Source: Variovorax sp. YR216
GTDB taxonomy: Bacteria; Pseudomonadota; Gammaproteobacteria; Burkholderiales; Burkholderiaceae_C
Direction of reading: 5' to 3'
NCBI RefSeq assembly: GCF_900107745.1
Contig: NZ_FNRO01000002.1
Location: 1-64,000 of the forward strand
DNA length: 64,000 nt
The notes below the pieces were generated by a model that saw only the letters and a list, made by a program, of their open reading frames with translations, did not search any database and was not told the DNA's origin. How positions within the stretch are numbered: the first letter of the stretch is position 1; every line of letters begins with the position of its first letter. Positions 30,265-38,868 of this stretch are shown one piece after another. Position numbers and translations under genes: made by a program.

Positions 30265-31430
30265 GCGACGGCCCGGACACCAGGAACGAAGCGCCCGAAG
30301 CGCCCCCCGAGGCCGAGCCCGAGCGCGTGTTGCTGCACATGCCGGTGGACGTGCGCAGTGCGTCGCTGGTGGCGCTCGCGGTCCTCGGGAGCGTGTTCGC
30401 GTTGCACTGGGCGGCGGCGGTGTTCATCCCGCTGATGGTGAGCCTGATGCTCACCTACGCCCTGGCGCCGCTGGTCGATCTGCTCGAACGCTGGAAGGTG
30501 TCGCGCTGGGTCGGGTCCGCCGTGATCCTGCTCGCCCTCGGCGGCGCAATGGGATGGACGGGCTATTCGCTCTCCGGCAGTGCGCAGGACCTCGTCGATG
30601 CGCTGCCCGTCGCGGCGCAGAAGCTACGACTCGCCGTGCGCGGCGACGGCCGGGCGAAGGACCCGAGCACGCTCGACACCGTGCAGAAGGCGGCCGCGCA
30701 GATCGAGCAGGCCGCCGAGGAGAATTCGGCCAAGGTCGCTGCGCGCAAGGGCGTCGCGCGCGTGGTCATCGAGCGGCCAGCCTTCAATGTCAGGGACTAC
30801 CTGTGGAGCGGCACGGTCGGCCTGATCGCGGCGGCGGGGCAGCTCACGCTGATCGCCTTCCTGACCTACTTCGCATTGGGCTCGGGGGACACCTTCCGCC
30901 GCAAGCTGGTCAAGATCACCGGCCCAAGCCTGCAGAAGAAGAAGATCACGGTGCATGTGCTCGACGCCATCACGAAGAACATCGAGCGCTTCCTGCTGGT
31001 GCAGATCCTGACCAGCGCGCTCGTCGGCATCGCGACGGGATTGGCGTTCTGGGCCATCGGCCTGGAGAGCGCGGCGGTCTGGGGCATCGTGGCCGGCGTG
31101 ACCAACCTCATTCCCTACATCGGTTCGGTCATCGTGATGGCGACCGCCGGGCTGGTGGCCTTCCTGCAGTTCAACAGCGTGCAGATGGCGCTGCTCGTGG
31201 GCGGCAGTTCGTTGCTCATCCATACCCTGGTGGGCAATCTGCTTCTGCCGATCCTCACCAGCCGGACGAGCCAAATGAACCCGGTGGCGGTGTTCGTCGG
31301 CGTGATCTTCTGGGGCTGGCTTTGGGGCATCTGGGGTCTGCTGCTGGGCATCCCGATCATGATGGTCGCCAAGGCCATCTGCGATCACGTCGAGGACCTG
31401 CAGCCTATCGGGGAACTCCTCGGAGAGTAG
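30261..31430 (+). CDS. AI-2E/PerM family membrane transporter
   Basis: 389 residues from GTG 30261, which overlaps the stop of algR as GTGA; AAGGAG lies 5 bases before it. About eight hydrophobic segments arranged as in PerM proteins: VSLMLTYALAPLVDLLERWK at the N-terminus, LIAFLTYFALGSGDTFRRK in the middle and WGIVAGVTNLIPYIGSVIVM before the C-terminal QMNPVAVFVGVIFWGWLWGI. Members of this family export varied small molecules, and some are Na+/H+ antiporters, so the product is not assigned a substrate. Overlap with algR suggests it is in the same transcript. Confidence 0.88.
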   Translation: MSDGPDTRNEAPEAPPEAEPERVLLHMPVDVRSASLVALAVLGSVFALHWAAAVFIPLMVSLMLTYALAPLVDLLERWKVSRWVGSAVILLALGGAMGWTGYSLSGSAQDLVDALPVAAQKLRLAVRGDGRAKDPSTLDTVQKAAAQIEQAAEENSAKVAARKGVARVVIERPAFNVRDYLWSGTVGLIAAAGQLTLIAFLTYFALGSGDTFRRKLVKITGPSLQKKKITVHVLDAITKNIERFLLVQILTSALVGIATGLAFWAIGLESAAVWGIVAGVTNLIPYIGSVIVMATAGLVAFLQFNSVQMALLVGGSSLLIHTLVGNLLLPILTSRTSQMNPVAVFVGVIFWGWLWGIWGLLLGIPIMMVAKAICDHVEDLQPIGELLGE

Positions 31431-31464
31431 ATCCCATCACCGTCAAGGCCGTGGAGCGTTAGCC

Positions 31465-31556
31465 AGGGCACCCCCGGAACCGGCTTCGCCGGGCCGCCGG
31501 GTGCGCCCCCTGGAAGGGGGTGCAGAGCCACACGAAGTGGGCGAGGCTGGGGGTCA
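31465..31556 (+). repeat. GC-rich palindromic repeat, copy 1
   Basis: About 92 bp between the PerM gene and the 3' end of ppc. It contains CGCCGGGCCGCC, then the imperfect palindrome GCCCCCTGGAAGGGGGTGC (about 31506-31523), then CACACGAAGTGGGCGAG and the closing GGGGGTCA. The final TCA at 31554-31556 is the complement of the ppc stop codon, so the repeat directly supplies the end of that gene. The same elements occur in copy 2 inside ppc. The composition and layout resemble dispersed elements common near gene ends in Comamonadaceae (recalled, not checked here). Confidence 0.7.
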
Positions 31557-34484
31557 GCCCGTATTCCTTAGGCCGGCGGCTACCCCGTTGATGGACATGT
31601 GAATGCCACTGCGGAGCCGTTCGTCGATCTGCCCCGCGCGATAGCGCCGCATCAACTCCACCTGCAGATGGTGCAGCGGATCGATGTACGGGAAGCGGTG
31701 GCGGATCGAGCGTTGCATCTCGGCATTGCCTTCCAGCCGCTGCTTCTCGCCGGTGATGAGCACCAGCGCGTCCGAGGTGCGGTGCCACTCGGCGTCGATC
31801 ATCGAGAACACCTTCTGCCGCAGCTTGCGGTCGGCAACCAGTTCCGAGTAGCGTGAGGCCAGCGCGAGATCGCTCTTGGCAAGCACCATGTCCATGTTCG
31901 ACAGCAGGGTGCGGAAGAAAGGCCACTGCGCGTACATGCGCTGCAGCAGCGCCTGCCGTTCCTTGCGCGCGGCGGGGCTGCCGGCGTTGCCCAGGAACTT
32001 CTCGATCGCCGAGCCGAAGCCGTACCAGCCCGGCAGCGTGAGACGGCACTGGCCCCAGCTGAAGCTCCATGGCACCGCGCGCAGGTCTTCGATGCTGCGG
32101 CTCGGGTTGCGCGAGGCAGGCCGCGAGCCGATGTTGAGCTCCGCGATCTCGCGGATCGGCGTGGCGCTGAAGAAGTAGTCGCCGAAGTTGGGTGTGTCGT
32201 ACACCAGCGCGCGGTACGCGGCCATGCTCGCCGAGGAGAGTTCCGCCGCAGCGGCCATGAAAGTGCTCGGCGCTGCCTTCGCGCTCGGCAGCAGCGTCGC
32301 TTCGAGCGTGGCCGCGACCAGCGTTTCGAGATTGCGGCGCCCGATCTCGTGGTTGGCGTACTTCGAGCCGATCACCTCGCCCTGCTCGGTCAACCGGATC
32401 TGTCCGCGCACCGTGCCCGGGGGCTGCGCGAGGATCGCCTGGTAGCTCGGTCCGCCGCCGCGGCCCACCGTGCCGCCGCGGCCATGGAACATGCGCAGGC
32501 GGATTGGGGCCCCCACGCTCGGCGCTGACGCGTCCTCGCTGCCCCCCGAGGGGGCGCTCGCCCGCTTGGGGCGGCCCGGCGCGGGACTCGGCACGCGGCT
32601 CTCGGCGTTCAGCTCGTCGAACAGCGCCACCAGCGCGAGGCCCGCGCGGTAGAGCTCCCAGTTGCTGGTGAAGATGCCGCCGTCCTTGTTGCTGTCGCTG
32701 TAGCCGAGCATCACGTCCTGCTCGGCGCCCGAGCGCTGGATCAGCCCATGGATGCCCGGCAGCGCATAGAAGGCGCGCACGATCGGCGCGGCGTTGCGCA
32801 AGTCCTCGATGGTCTCGAACAGCGGCACCACGATCAGGTCGCAGGTCGCGCTCTCGGCGAGGGTTCCGCGCAGCAAGCCGACTTCCTTTTGCAGCAGCAG
32901 CGCTTCGAGCAGGTCGCTCACTGTTTCGGTGTGGCTGATGATGTAGTGCCGGATGGCCGCCGCGCCGAAGCGCGCACGCGCGGTGCGTGCGGCGGCGAAG
33001 ATGGCCAGCTCGCTCTTTGCCAATGGGGAGTAGTCCGCATCGGGCACGCGCAGGGGGCGCGCGTCGTCGAGCAGGCGCAGCAGCAGCGTCTGCTTGGCCT
33101 CTTCGGCGAGGGAGGCGTAGCCGGGCTCGATGCGCGCTGTCGCAAGCAGCTCGGCGACGACGGCTTCATGCTTGTCGGAGCTCTGGCGCAGGTCCACCGT
33201 CGCGAGATGGAAGCCGAACACTTCCACGGCGCGGATGAGTGGATGCAGCCGTTGCGCCGCCAGCACCGCGCCATGCTGGTCGACGAGCGATTCCTCGATC
33301 GTGCGCAGGTCGGCAAGGAACTCTTCGGCGTGCAGATAGGGGTTCTGCGGCGGAACCGCGTGACGCGCGGCCTGGCCACCGGTGAGGTCGCGCAAGGTGG
33401 CGGCGAGCCGCGAATAGATGCCGGTGAGCGCGAGGCGATAAGGCTCGTCCACGCGGTGCTCGTTCTTGTCGGGCGAGCGTTCGGCCAGCGCCTGCATCTC
33501 GACCGACACATCCACCAAGGTGGCCGACAACGACAGCTCGCCGCCGAGGTAGTGCACTTCCGTCAGATAGTGGCGCAGCGCCAGTTCGGCCTGGCGCCGC
33601 AGCGCGTATTCGAGCGTCTCTGCGGTGACGTTGGGATTGCCGTCGCGATCGCCGCCGATCCACTGGCCCATGCGCAGGAAAGGCGCCACGGAGGGCACGG
33701 TGTCGCCGTGCGCGAGGGCCTTCTCCAGGTCGGCGTAGACGCGCGGGATCTCGCGCAGGAAGGTGGCTTCGTAGTAGCTCAGCGCGTTCTCGATCTCGTC
33801 GGCGACCGTGAGCTTGGAAAAGCGCAGCAGCCGCGTCTGCCAGAGCTGCGTGACGCGGGTGCGCATCTGCTCTTCGTTCTCCGCGTATTCGATCGGCGTC
33901 AGCGCGTCCTTCTTGCCCGCAAAGGCCAGCTGGCGCAACGCGATCTCGTCGCGCGCCGCGAGCAACTGGGCGATCGCACGTTCGGCATCCAGGATGCTCT
34001 TGCGCTGCACTTCCGTCGGGTGCGCGGTAAGCACGGGCGAGACGTAGCTGTGCGCAAGCGATTCCACGACAGCTTCCGGCTTGATGCCGGCCTTGCGGAT
34101 GCGCGCGAGCGCGGTCTCCAGGCTGCCCTCGGCGCTTTCGCCGGCGCGTTCGGCCTCGGTGCGGCGGCGGATCTGGTGCCGGTCCTCGGCGAGGTTGGCC
34201 AGATGGCTGAAGTAGGTGAAGGCGCGAATCACGCTCACCGTCTCGGCCGCGCTCAGGCCCTTGAGCAGGTTCTTGAGCGCGCGATCGGCGGCATGGTCCG
34301 CATCGCGGCGGAAGGCCACCGAGAGCGTGCGGATCTTCTCGACCAGCGCATACGCCGCTTCGCCTTCCTGCTCGCGGATCACGTCGCCGAGGATGCGACC
34401 GAGCAGGCGGATGTCGGCGATCAGTGGCAGGTCTTCATCGTTGGCTTTCCGCTTGTGGGCGGTCGGGGCGGGGCTCGTCTTCAT
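31554..34484 (-). CDS. ppc: Phosphoenolpyruvate carboxylase
   Basis: 976 residues, longer than the usual 880-930. [20 protein letters not shown] near residue 160 has the catalytic histidine, and [20 protein letters not shown] near residue 666 is the active-site glycine-rich loop. [14 protein letters not shown] and the C-terminal RNTG ending are also typical. The enzyme makes oxaloacetate from phosphoenolpyruvate and bicarbonate, refilling the citric-acid cycle. Residues about 628-659, just before the glycine-rich loop, are a Ser/Pro/Gly-rich segment made by a repeat inserted in frame. The gene runs against the flanking algZR and hem genes. Confidence 0.95.
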   Translation of the reverse strand: MKTSPAPTAHKRKANDEDLPLIADIRLLGRILGDVIREQEGEAAYALVEKIRTLSVAFRRDADHAADRALKNLLKGLSAAETVSVIRAFTYFSHLANLAEDRHQIRRRTEAERAGESAEGSLETALARIRKAGIKPEAVVESLAHSYVSPVLTAHPTEVQRKSILDAERAIAQLLAARDEIALRQLAFAGKKDALTPIEYAENEEQMRTRVTQLWQTRLLRFSKLTVADEIENALSYYEATFLREIPRVYADLEKALAHGDTVPSVAPFLRMGQWIGGDRDGNPNVTAETLEYALRRQAELALRHYLTEVHYLGGELSLSATLVDVSVEMQALAERSPDKNEHRVDEPYRLALTGIYSRLAATLRDLTGGQAARHAVPPQNPYLHAEEFLADLRTIEESLVDQHGAVLAAQRLHPLIRAVEVFGFHLATVDLRQSSDKHEAVVAELLATARIEPGYASLAEEAKQTLLLRLLDDARPLRVPDADYSPLAKSELAIFAAARTARARFGAAAIRHYIISHTETVSDLLEALLLQKEVGLLRGTLAESATCDLIVVPLFETIEDLRNAAPIVRAFYALPGIHGLIQRSGAEQDVMLGYSDSNKDGGIFTSNWELYRAGLALVALFDELNAESRVPSPAPGRPKRASAPSGGSEDASAPSVGAPIRLRMFHGRGGTVGRGGGPSYQAILAQPPGTVRGQIRLTEQGEVIGSKYANHEIGRRNLETLVAATLEATLLPSAKAAPSTFMAAAAELSSASMAAYRALVYDTPNFGDYFFSATPIREIAELNIGSRPASRNPSRSIEDLRAVPWSFSWGQCRLTLPGWYGFGSAIEKFLGNAGSPAARKERQALLQRMYAQWPFFRTLLSNMDMVLAKSDLALASRYSELVADRKLRQKVFSMIDAEWHRTSDALVLITGEKQRLEGNAEMQRSIRHRFPYIDPLHHLQVELMRRYRAGQIDERLRSGIHMSINGVAAGLRNTG
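32509..32600 (-). repeat. GC-rich palindromic repeat, copy 2, inserted in frame in ppc
   Basis: About 90 bp inside ppc. On the minus strand it reads CGCCGGGCCGCCCC, then AGCGCCCCCTCGGGGGGCAG and AGCGTGGGGGCCCC, in the same order as copy 1. The core palindrome is GCCCCC/GGGGGC around 32541-32555 with a 3-base loop. It translates as about 30 residues between ELNAE and IRLRMFHG with no stop codon, and this explains the extra length of the protein. The repeat sense strand is the ppc coding strand here, whereas copy 1 has the repeat on the plus strand, opposite to ppc. Confidence 0.72.
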
Positions 34485-34580
34485 CTCGAAACTTCTCCTC
34501 GTCGAATAGGCCTGCGGCGAACGTTGCTGCGGCGCAACATGCTAGCATCCCCGCGGTACTTCTCTCTCAATGGAACGGTC

Positions 34581-35486
34581 TTGAGCAACATCGTGATCGC
34601 CACACGCGAAAGCCGTCTGGCGATATGGCAGGCGGAGCACGTGAAGGCGCTTCTGCAAGAACAGGGCCACGCAGTCAGCCTTCTGGGCATGACGACGCGC
34701 GGCGACCAGATCCTGGATCGCTCCCTCAGCAAGGTCGGCGGCAAGGGGCTCTTTGTCAAGGAACTCGAGCTTGCGCTCGAGGAAGGCCGTGCCGACATCG
34801 CAGTGCATTCGCTCAAGGATGTGCCGATGGATCTGCCCGAGGGCTTTGCGCTGGCCTGCGTGCTGGAGCGTGAAGACCCGCGTGACGCGCTCGTCTCGTC
34901 GCGGTTCGATTCGCTCGACGCCTTGCCGCAGGGCGCGGTGGTCGGCACCTCCAGCCTGCGGCGGGTGGTGCTGCTGCGCTCACTGCGGCCCGACCTTCGC
35001 ATCGAACCGTTGCGCGGCAATCTCGACACCCGTCTGCGCAAGCTCGACGAAGGCCAGTACGACGCGATCGTGCTCGCTGCCGCGGGCCTCAAGCGACTGG
35101 GCCTCGGAGGCCGAATCCGCGAGGTCTTCGAACCCGATGCGATGCTGCCCGCGGCCGGGCAGGGCGCGCTGGGCATCGAGGTGCGCGCGGACCGCGCCGA
35201 CCTGATCGAGCTGCTCGCGGCATTGGGGAGCCGGCCCGACTGGCTCGCCACCGCCGCCGAGCGCGCGGTGAGTCGCGCCATGGGCGGCAGTTGCTCGATG
35301 CCGTTGGCCGCACACGCCCGGTGGCAGCCCGGGGGCGAATTGCGCATCGATGCCGCATGGGGCGACCCGGAAGGTGCCGCGCCGCTGGTGCGGGTGCATG
35401 TTGAGGCGAACGTGCCGGACTTCGCGCAGGCGGGCGCGCTGGGTGACAGCGCCGCCGACCTCCTGCGCGCGGGCGGTGCGCACTGA
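34581..35486 (+). CDS. hemC: Hydroxymethylbilane synthase (porphobilinogen deaminase)
   Basis: 301 residues if it starts at TTG 34581, read as [20 protein letters not shown], which matches the usual start of the family; ATG 34539 is a longer alternative. The C-terminal domain has [16 protein letters not shown] with the cysteine that carries the dipyrromethane cofactor, and [13 protein letters not shown] plus [12 protein letters not shown] form substrate-binding loops. It joins four porphobilinogens into the linear tetrapyrrole used for heme. It is divergent from ppc and heads the hemC-hemD-hemX-hemY operon. Confidence 0.95.
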   Translation: MSNIVIATRESRLAIWQAEHVKALLQEQGHAVSLLGMTTRGDQILDRSLSKVGGKGLFVKELELALEEGRADIAVHSLKDVPMDLPEGFALACVLEREDPRDALVSSRFDSLDALPQGAVVGTSSLRRVVLLRSLRPDLRIEPLRGNLDTRLRKLDEGQYDAIVLAAAGLKRLGLGGRIREVFEPDAMLPAAGQGALGIEVRADRADLIELLAALGSRPDWLATAAERAVSRAMGGSCSMPLAAHARWQPGGELRIDAAWGDPEGAAPLVRVHVEANVPDFAQAGALGDSAADLLRAGGAH

Positions 35487-35487
35487 G

Positions 35488-36258
35488 ATGCCGCGACGGC
35501 GCGTGATCGTCACCCGTCCTGCGCGGGAAGCCTCGCGGTGGGTGGCCGATCTGCGTGGCGCGGGGGTCGATGCCATCGCACTGCCGCTGATCGAGATCGC
35601 ATCGCTCGAGGACCGGCATCGCGTCGAGGAAGCCTGGCAGCGAATCGCCAGCTACGACGCGCTGATGTTCGTAAGCGCCGCGGCGGCGACGCATTTCTTT
35701 GATGGCGCGAGCATCGACGCAGCCGCCCATTGCCGGTTCTGGGCCACCGGCGCCGGCACCGTGCGCGGGCTGCGCGAGGCCGGCGTGCCCGCGTCGTCGA
35801 TCGACGCGCCTGCGGCCGATGCGGCCCAGTTCGACTCCGAGGCGCTCTGGGCGCTGGTTCGGTCGCAGGTGCGTCCGGGCATGCGCGTGCTGATCGTTCG
35901 AGGCGGCGATGCGACCGGTCAGGCCGTGGGCCGCGAATGGCTGGCGCGCGAGATCGCCGAGGCGGGGGCGACATGCGACGCGGTGGCGGCCTATCGCCGG
36001 CTCGTACCCGCCATCGGTGAGGCCGAGCGGCGCGTGATTGCGGAAGCCGCCGACGGTTCGGCCATCTGGCTCTTCAGCAGCTCGGAGGCGATCGCCAATC
36101 TCCGCGCGCTGGCCCCGACGGTCGAGTGGCACGCCGCAGGTGCACTTGCGACGCACGAGCGCATCGCGCACGCCGCTCGCACCGCCGGCTTCGGCCGCGT
36201 GCGGGTGTCCTCACCTTCCCTGTCGTCGTTGGTCGCGTCGATAGAATCCTTCGCATGA
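35488..36258 (+). CDS. hemD: Uroporphyrinogen-III synthase
   Basis: 256 residues from ATG 35488, one base after the hemC stop. The sequence shows the two-lobed HemD pattern with low overall conservation: RRRVIVTRPAREASRWVADL at the N-terminus, YDALMFVSAAAATHFFDG in the middle, RVLIVRGGDATG at the hinge and AIWLFSSSEAIANL near the C-terminus. It cyclises the linear tetrapyrrole with ring-D inversion. The assignment rests mainly on these segments and on position between hemC and hemX. Confidence 0.92.
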   Translation: MPRRRVIVTRPAREASRWVADLRGAGVDAIALPLIEIASLEDRHRVEEAWQRIASYDALMFVSAAAATHFFDGASIDAAAHCRFWATGAGTVRGLREAGVPASSIDAPAADAAQFDSEALWALVRSQVRPGMRVLIVRGGDATGQAVGREWLAREIAEAGATCDAVAAYRRLVPAIGEAERRVIAEAADGSAIWLFSSSEAIANLRALAPTVEWHAAGALATHERIAHAARTAGFGRVRVSSPSLSSLVASIESFA

Positions 36259-37331
36259 GCGACGCTTCCGTCTTGATCGAGCCTGTGCCAGATCCCGCGG
36301 TGCGCGCTGCAGCGCCTGTTGCCGCGATGGCCGGCCCTGCCGCCGCAGCCGCCCTGTTGTCGAAGTTGCTGATCGGCGTCCTGGCGGTCGTCGCGCTCGT
36401 GGCCCTGGTGATCGCGATCGCGCTGTGGCAGAAGGTCAGCGGCATGCAGGAGCAACTCGCGCGGCAGAGCGCGGACGCCCTCGCGCAGTCGCTCGAGGCC
36501 CGTACCCTGGCACGCCAGGCGCACGAAGTCGTGCGTGATACGGCTGCGCGCCTCGCGCTGGCAGAAACGCGCCTCAACGAGGTCGTGCTCCAGCGGTCGC
36601 AGCTCGAGGAACTCATGCAAAGCCTCTCGCGTTCGCGCGACGAGAACCTCGTGGTCGACATCGAGGCCGCCGTGCGGACCGCCTTGCAGCAGGCGCAGGT
36701 AACGGGCAACGTCCAGCCGCTTCTGGCGACGCTGAAAGCTGGCGACCAGCGCATCGAACGCGCCTCGCAGCCGAGACTCGCGCCGCTGCAGCGCGCGATG
36801 CAGCACGATGCCGACCGGCTGCGCGCATCGGCGAGCGCCGACGTGGGTGAGGCGCTCCAGAAGATCGACGAGCTGATCCGCAGCCTCGACGACCTGCCGG
36901 TGATCAACGCGGTCGCAATGCGCGGAAGCGGCAATGCACTCCAGGCCGAGCCGGTGCCGCCGGGCGCGCCGTGGTGGGAGCGCATCCTGCTGGTGATCCG
37001 CGGCGAGGCGCGCGCGCTGCTGCGCGTGGGCCGCATCGATCGCCCCGAGGCGGTGCTGCTGACGCCCGACCAGACCTTCTTCCTGCGCGAGAACCTGAAG
37101 CTCAAGCTGCTCAATGCACGCCTGTCGATCCTCTCGCGCCAGGTCGAAACGGCGCGCGGCGAACTCGCGGCGGTGTCGGCATCGCTCAATCGCTACTTCG
37201 ACCCGGCATCGCGCCGCGTGCAGGCCGCGGCCACGCTCCTCCAGCAGATCCAGGCGCAGGTGAAGACCACCGAGCCGCCGCGGATCGATGAAACCCTCGC
37301 GGCCCTGGCGACGGCCGCTGCCGGGCGCTAG
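36255..37331 (+). CDS. hemX: HemX-like membrane protein
   Basis: 358 residues; the ATG overlaps the hemD stop as ATGA. One membrane helix (LLIGVLAVVALVALVIAIALW) near residue 40 is followed by a long charged helix, LARQSADALAQSLEARTLAR and onward, likely a coiled coil, and a conserved WWERILLVIRGEARALLRVG segment with TPDQTFFLRENLKLKLLNAR. These are the features of the HemX family, often labelled uroporphyrin-III C-methyltransferase although the methylase fold is absent. The exact role in heme synthesis is uncertain. Confidence 0.88.
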   Translation: MSDASVLIEPVPDPAVRAAAPVAAMAGPAAAAALLSKLLIGVLAVVALVALVIAIALWQKVSGMQEQLARQSADALAQSLEARTLARQAHEVVRDTAARLALAETRLNEVVLQRSQLEELMQSLSRSRDENLVVDIEAAVRTALQQAQVTGNVQPLLATLKAGDQRIERASQPRLAPLQRAMQHDADRLRASASADVGEALQKIDELIRSLDDLPVINAVAMRGSGNALQAEPVPPGAPWWERILLVIRGEARALLRVGRIDRPEAVLLTPDQTFFLRENLKLKLLNARLSILSRQVETARGELAAVSASLNRYFDPASRRVQAAATLLQQIQAQVKTTEPPRIDETLAALATAAAGR

Positions 37332-37336
37332 GGATC

Positions 37337-38620
37337 ATGCGCGCGGCTCTCTGGCTACTCGCACTGTTCGGCATCGCGGCCGCGGTCGCGCTTTTCGCGG
37401 GCAACAACCAGGGCACGATCACCGTCTTCTGGCCGCCGTGGCGGGTCGACCTGTCGCTGAACCTCGTGTTGCTCCTGCTGTTCGCGGCCTTCGTCTTCCT
37501 TCACCTGGCCCTGCGCGGCCTGTCGGCCCTGTTCTCGCTGCCGAAGCAGGCGCGGCAATGGCGGCTCCAGCAGAAGGAGCGCGCCTTGCATGCGTCGCTT
37601 CTCGATGCCGCGGTGCAACTGCTGGCGGGGCGCTTCTCGCGTGCCCGCAAGGCAGCATTGGCCGCTCTGGTGCAGGAGCGGGCGCTGGCCGCGCTCGATG
37701 CCCACTTGCCGGCCGCGCCGCAGGTCCGCGTGATGGCGCACCTGCTGGCGGCGGAGAGTGCGCAAGCCCTGCAGGACAGGCCCGCGCGCGACGCGCATCT
37801 GCAGCAGGCGCTCAACGAAAGCGCGGATCGCGGCGCCATGGCAACGCCGGAGACCCGCGAGGGCGTGCAATTGCGGGCCGCGCGCTGGGCGCTGGACGAT
37901 CGCGATGCGCCCGGTGCGCTCGCGCGCCTGGAAGAGCTGCCGCACGGCGCGCAGCGGCGCACGCTGGCTCTGCGCATCCGACTGAAGGCTGCCCGGCAGG
38001 ACCGGCGGACGCTCGAGGCACTGGAAACCGCGCGTCTCCTCGCGAAGCACCGCGCGTTTTCGGACTCGGGGGCGCAGAGCATCGTGCGCGGCCTGGCGAC
38101 CGAACTGCTGTCGGGTGCGCACGACCCGGCGCAGCTCCTGCGCGCCTGGAACGAGTTCGAGGTGAGCGAGCGCGAGATTCCGGACGTCGCGATTCACGCG
38201 GCCCAACGCATGGTCACCCTGCGCGGCGATCTGTCGGTGGCCCGCGCGTGGCTGTTGCCGATCTGGGAGCGGATGATCCAGCAGCCGCAAAGCCTCGGCG
38301 AGTCGCTGCGCGTCAAGCTGGTGCGTGCGCTCGAAGCGGGGCTGGATTCCGTGGATGCGGAGTGGCTCTCGCGCATCGAGTCCGCCCAGCGCAACAACCC
38401 GCGCGATGCCAATCTGCAGTACCTCGCGGGCATGGCCTGCATGAAGCGCCAGCTGTGGGGCAAGGCGCAACAGTTGCTCACACAGGCCGGCCTCGGCTTG
38501 CAGGACGTCAACCTCCATCGGCGGGCTTGGCAGGCGCTGGCCCAACTCGCCGAGGCGCGCGACGACGCCGATCAGGCGTCCGCCGCCTGGAAGCGCGCCG
38601 CGCAGACAGAGAATCCCTGA
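37337..38620 (+). CDS. hemY: HemY, heme-biosynthesis-associated TPR membrane protein
   Basis: 427 residues, ATG 37337, 5 bp after hemX. Two membrane helices at the N-terminus (LWLLALFGIAAAVALFAGN and LLLLFAAFVFLHLALRGLSAL) match the HemY_N family. A large helical, TPR-like domain follows, with conserved ARDDADQASAAWKRAAQT at the end. This is the betaproteobacterial HemY, which is unrelated to the protoporphyrinogen oxidase of the same name in Bacillus. It ends the hem operon; an imperfect hairpin and AT-rich stretch follow. Confidence 0.93.
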   Translation: MRAALWLLALFGIAAAVALFAGNNQGTITVFWPPWRVDLSLNLVLLLLFAAFVFLHLALRGLSALFSLPKQARQWRLQQKERALHASLLDAAVQLLAGRFSRARKAALAALVQERALAALDAHLPAAPQVRVMAHLLAAESAQALQDRPARDAHLQQALNESADRGAMATPETREGVQLRAARWALDDRDAPGALARLEELPHGAQRRTLALRIRLKAARQDRRTLEALETARLLAKHRAFSDSGAQSIVRGLATELLSGAHDPAQLLRAWNEFEVSEREIPDVAIHAAQRMVTLRGDLSVARAWLLPIWERMIQQPQSLGESLRVKLVRALEAGLDSVDAEWLSRIESAQRNNPRDANLQYLAGMACMKRQLWGKAQQLLTQAGLGLQDVNLHRRAWQALAQLAEARDDADQASAAWKRAAQTENP

Positions 38621-38868
38621 TTCAGCCATGCTGGGTGCGGCTCTGGTGCTACTGAATTTGTAGCGTCGGACTCAAAAGGAGGGCTTTCCGATCCGCTGTA
38701 TGTCGGTAAATTTCTCCTTTTAATGCAGTCTTTTGGCGTACTGCCTTGCAGGCCTTCATCCACCTTACGCACTAAGCCACGAAAGGGTTTGAGTCGTTAT
38801 CTTTCCTGAGGTACAGTGGTAACTGTTTGCAAAAGTATTCATTTCAGGGTCACGATGCGGGGTTGGTT
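38621..38868. other. AT-rich intergenic region between hemY and wza
   Basis: About 250 bp, clearly richer in A and T than its surroundings. It holds, in order, the imperfect palindrome GCTACTGAATTTGTAGC (38648-38664), inverted arms AAAAGGAG (38674-38681) and CTCCTTTT (38714-38721) separated by 32 bases and followed by a T/A tract, and a sigma-70-type promoter (38789-38817). The arms could form a weak terminator for the hem operon. GCTAC..GTAGC elements of this shape recur in Comamonadaceae genomes from memory. Confidence 0.55.
38789..38817 (+). promoter_or_regulatory. Predicted sigma-70 promoter of the wza-wzb-wzc operon
   Basis: TTGAGT (38789-38794) and TACAGT (38812-38817) are separated by 17 bp, each matching four of six consensus positions, including the most conserved. 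Transcription would start near 38824, leaving a leader of about 45 bases before the chosen wza start codon. It lies in an AT-rich stretch, the only one before the export genes. Confidence 0.65.

Noticed and set aside
38827-38868. Upstream TTG start for wza
   Set aside because: It lies about 3 bases after the predicted transcription start and would put extra polar residues before the signal peptide. TTG 38869 gives a proper lipoprotein signal sequence.
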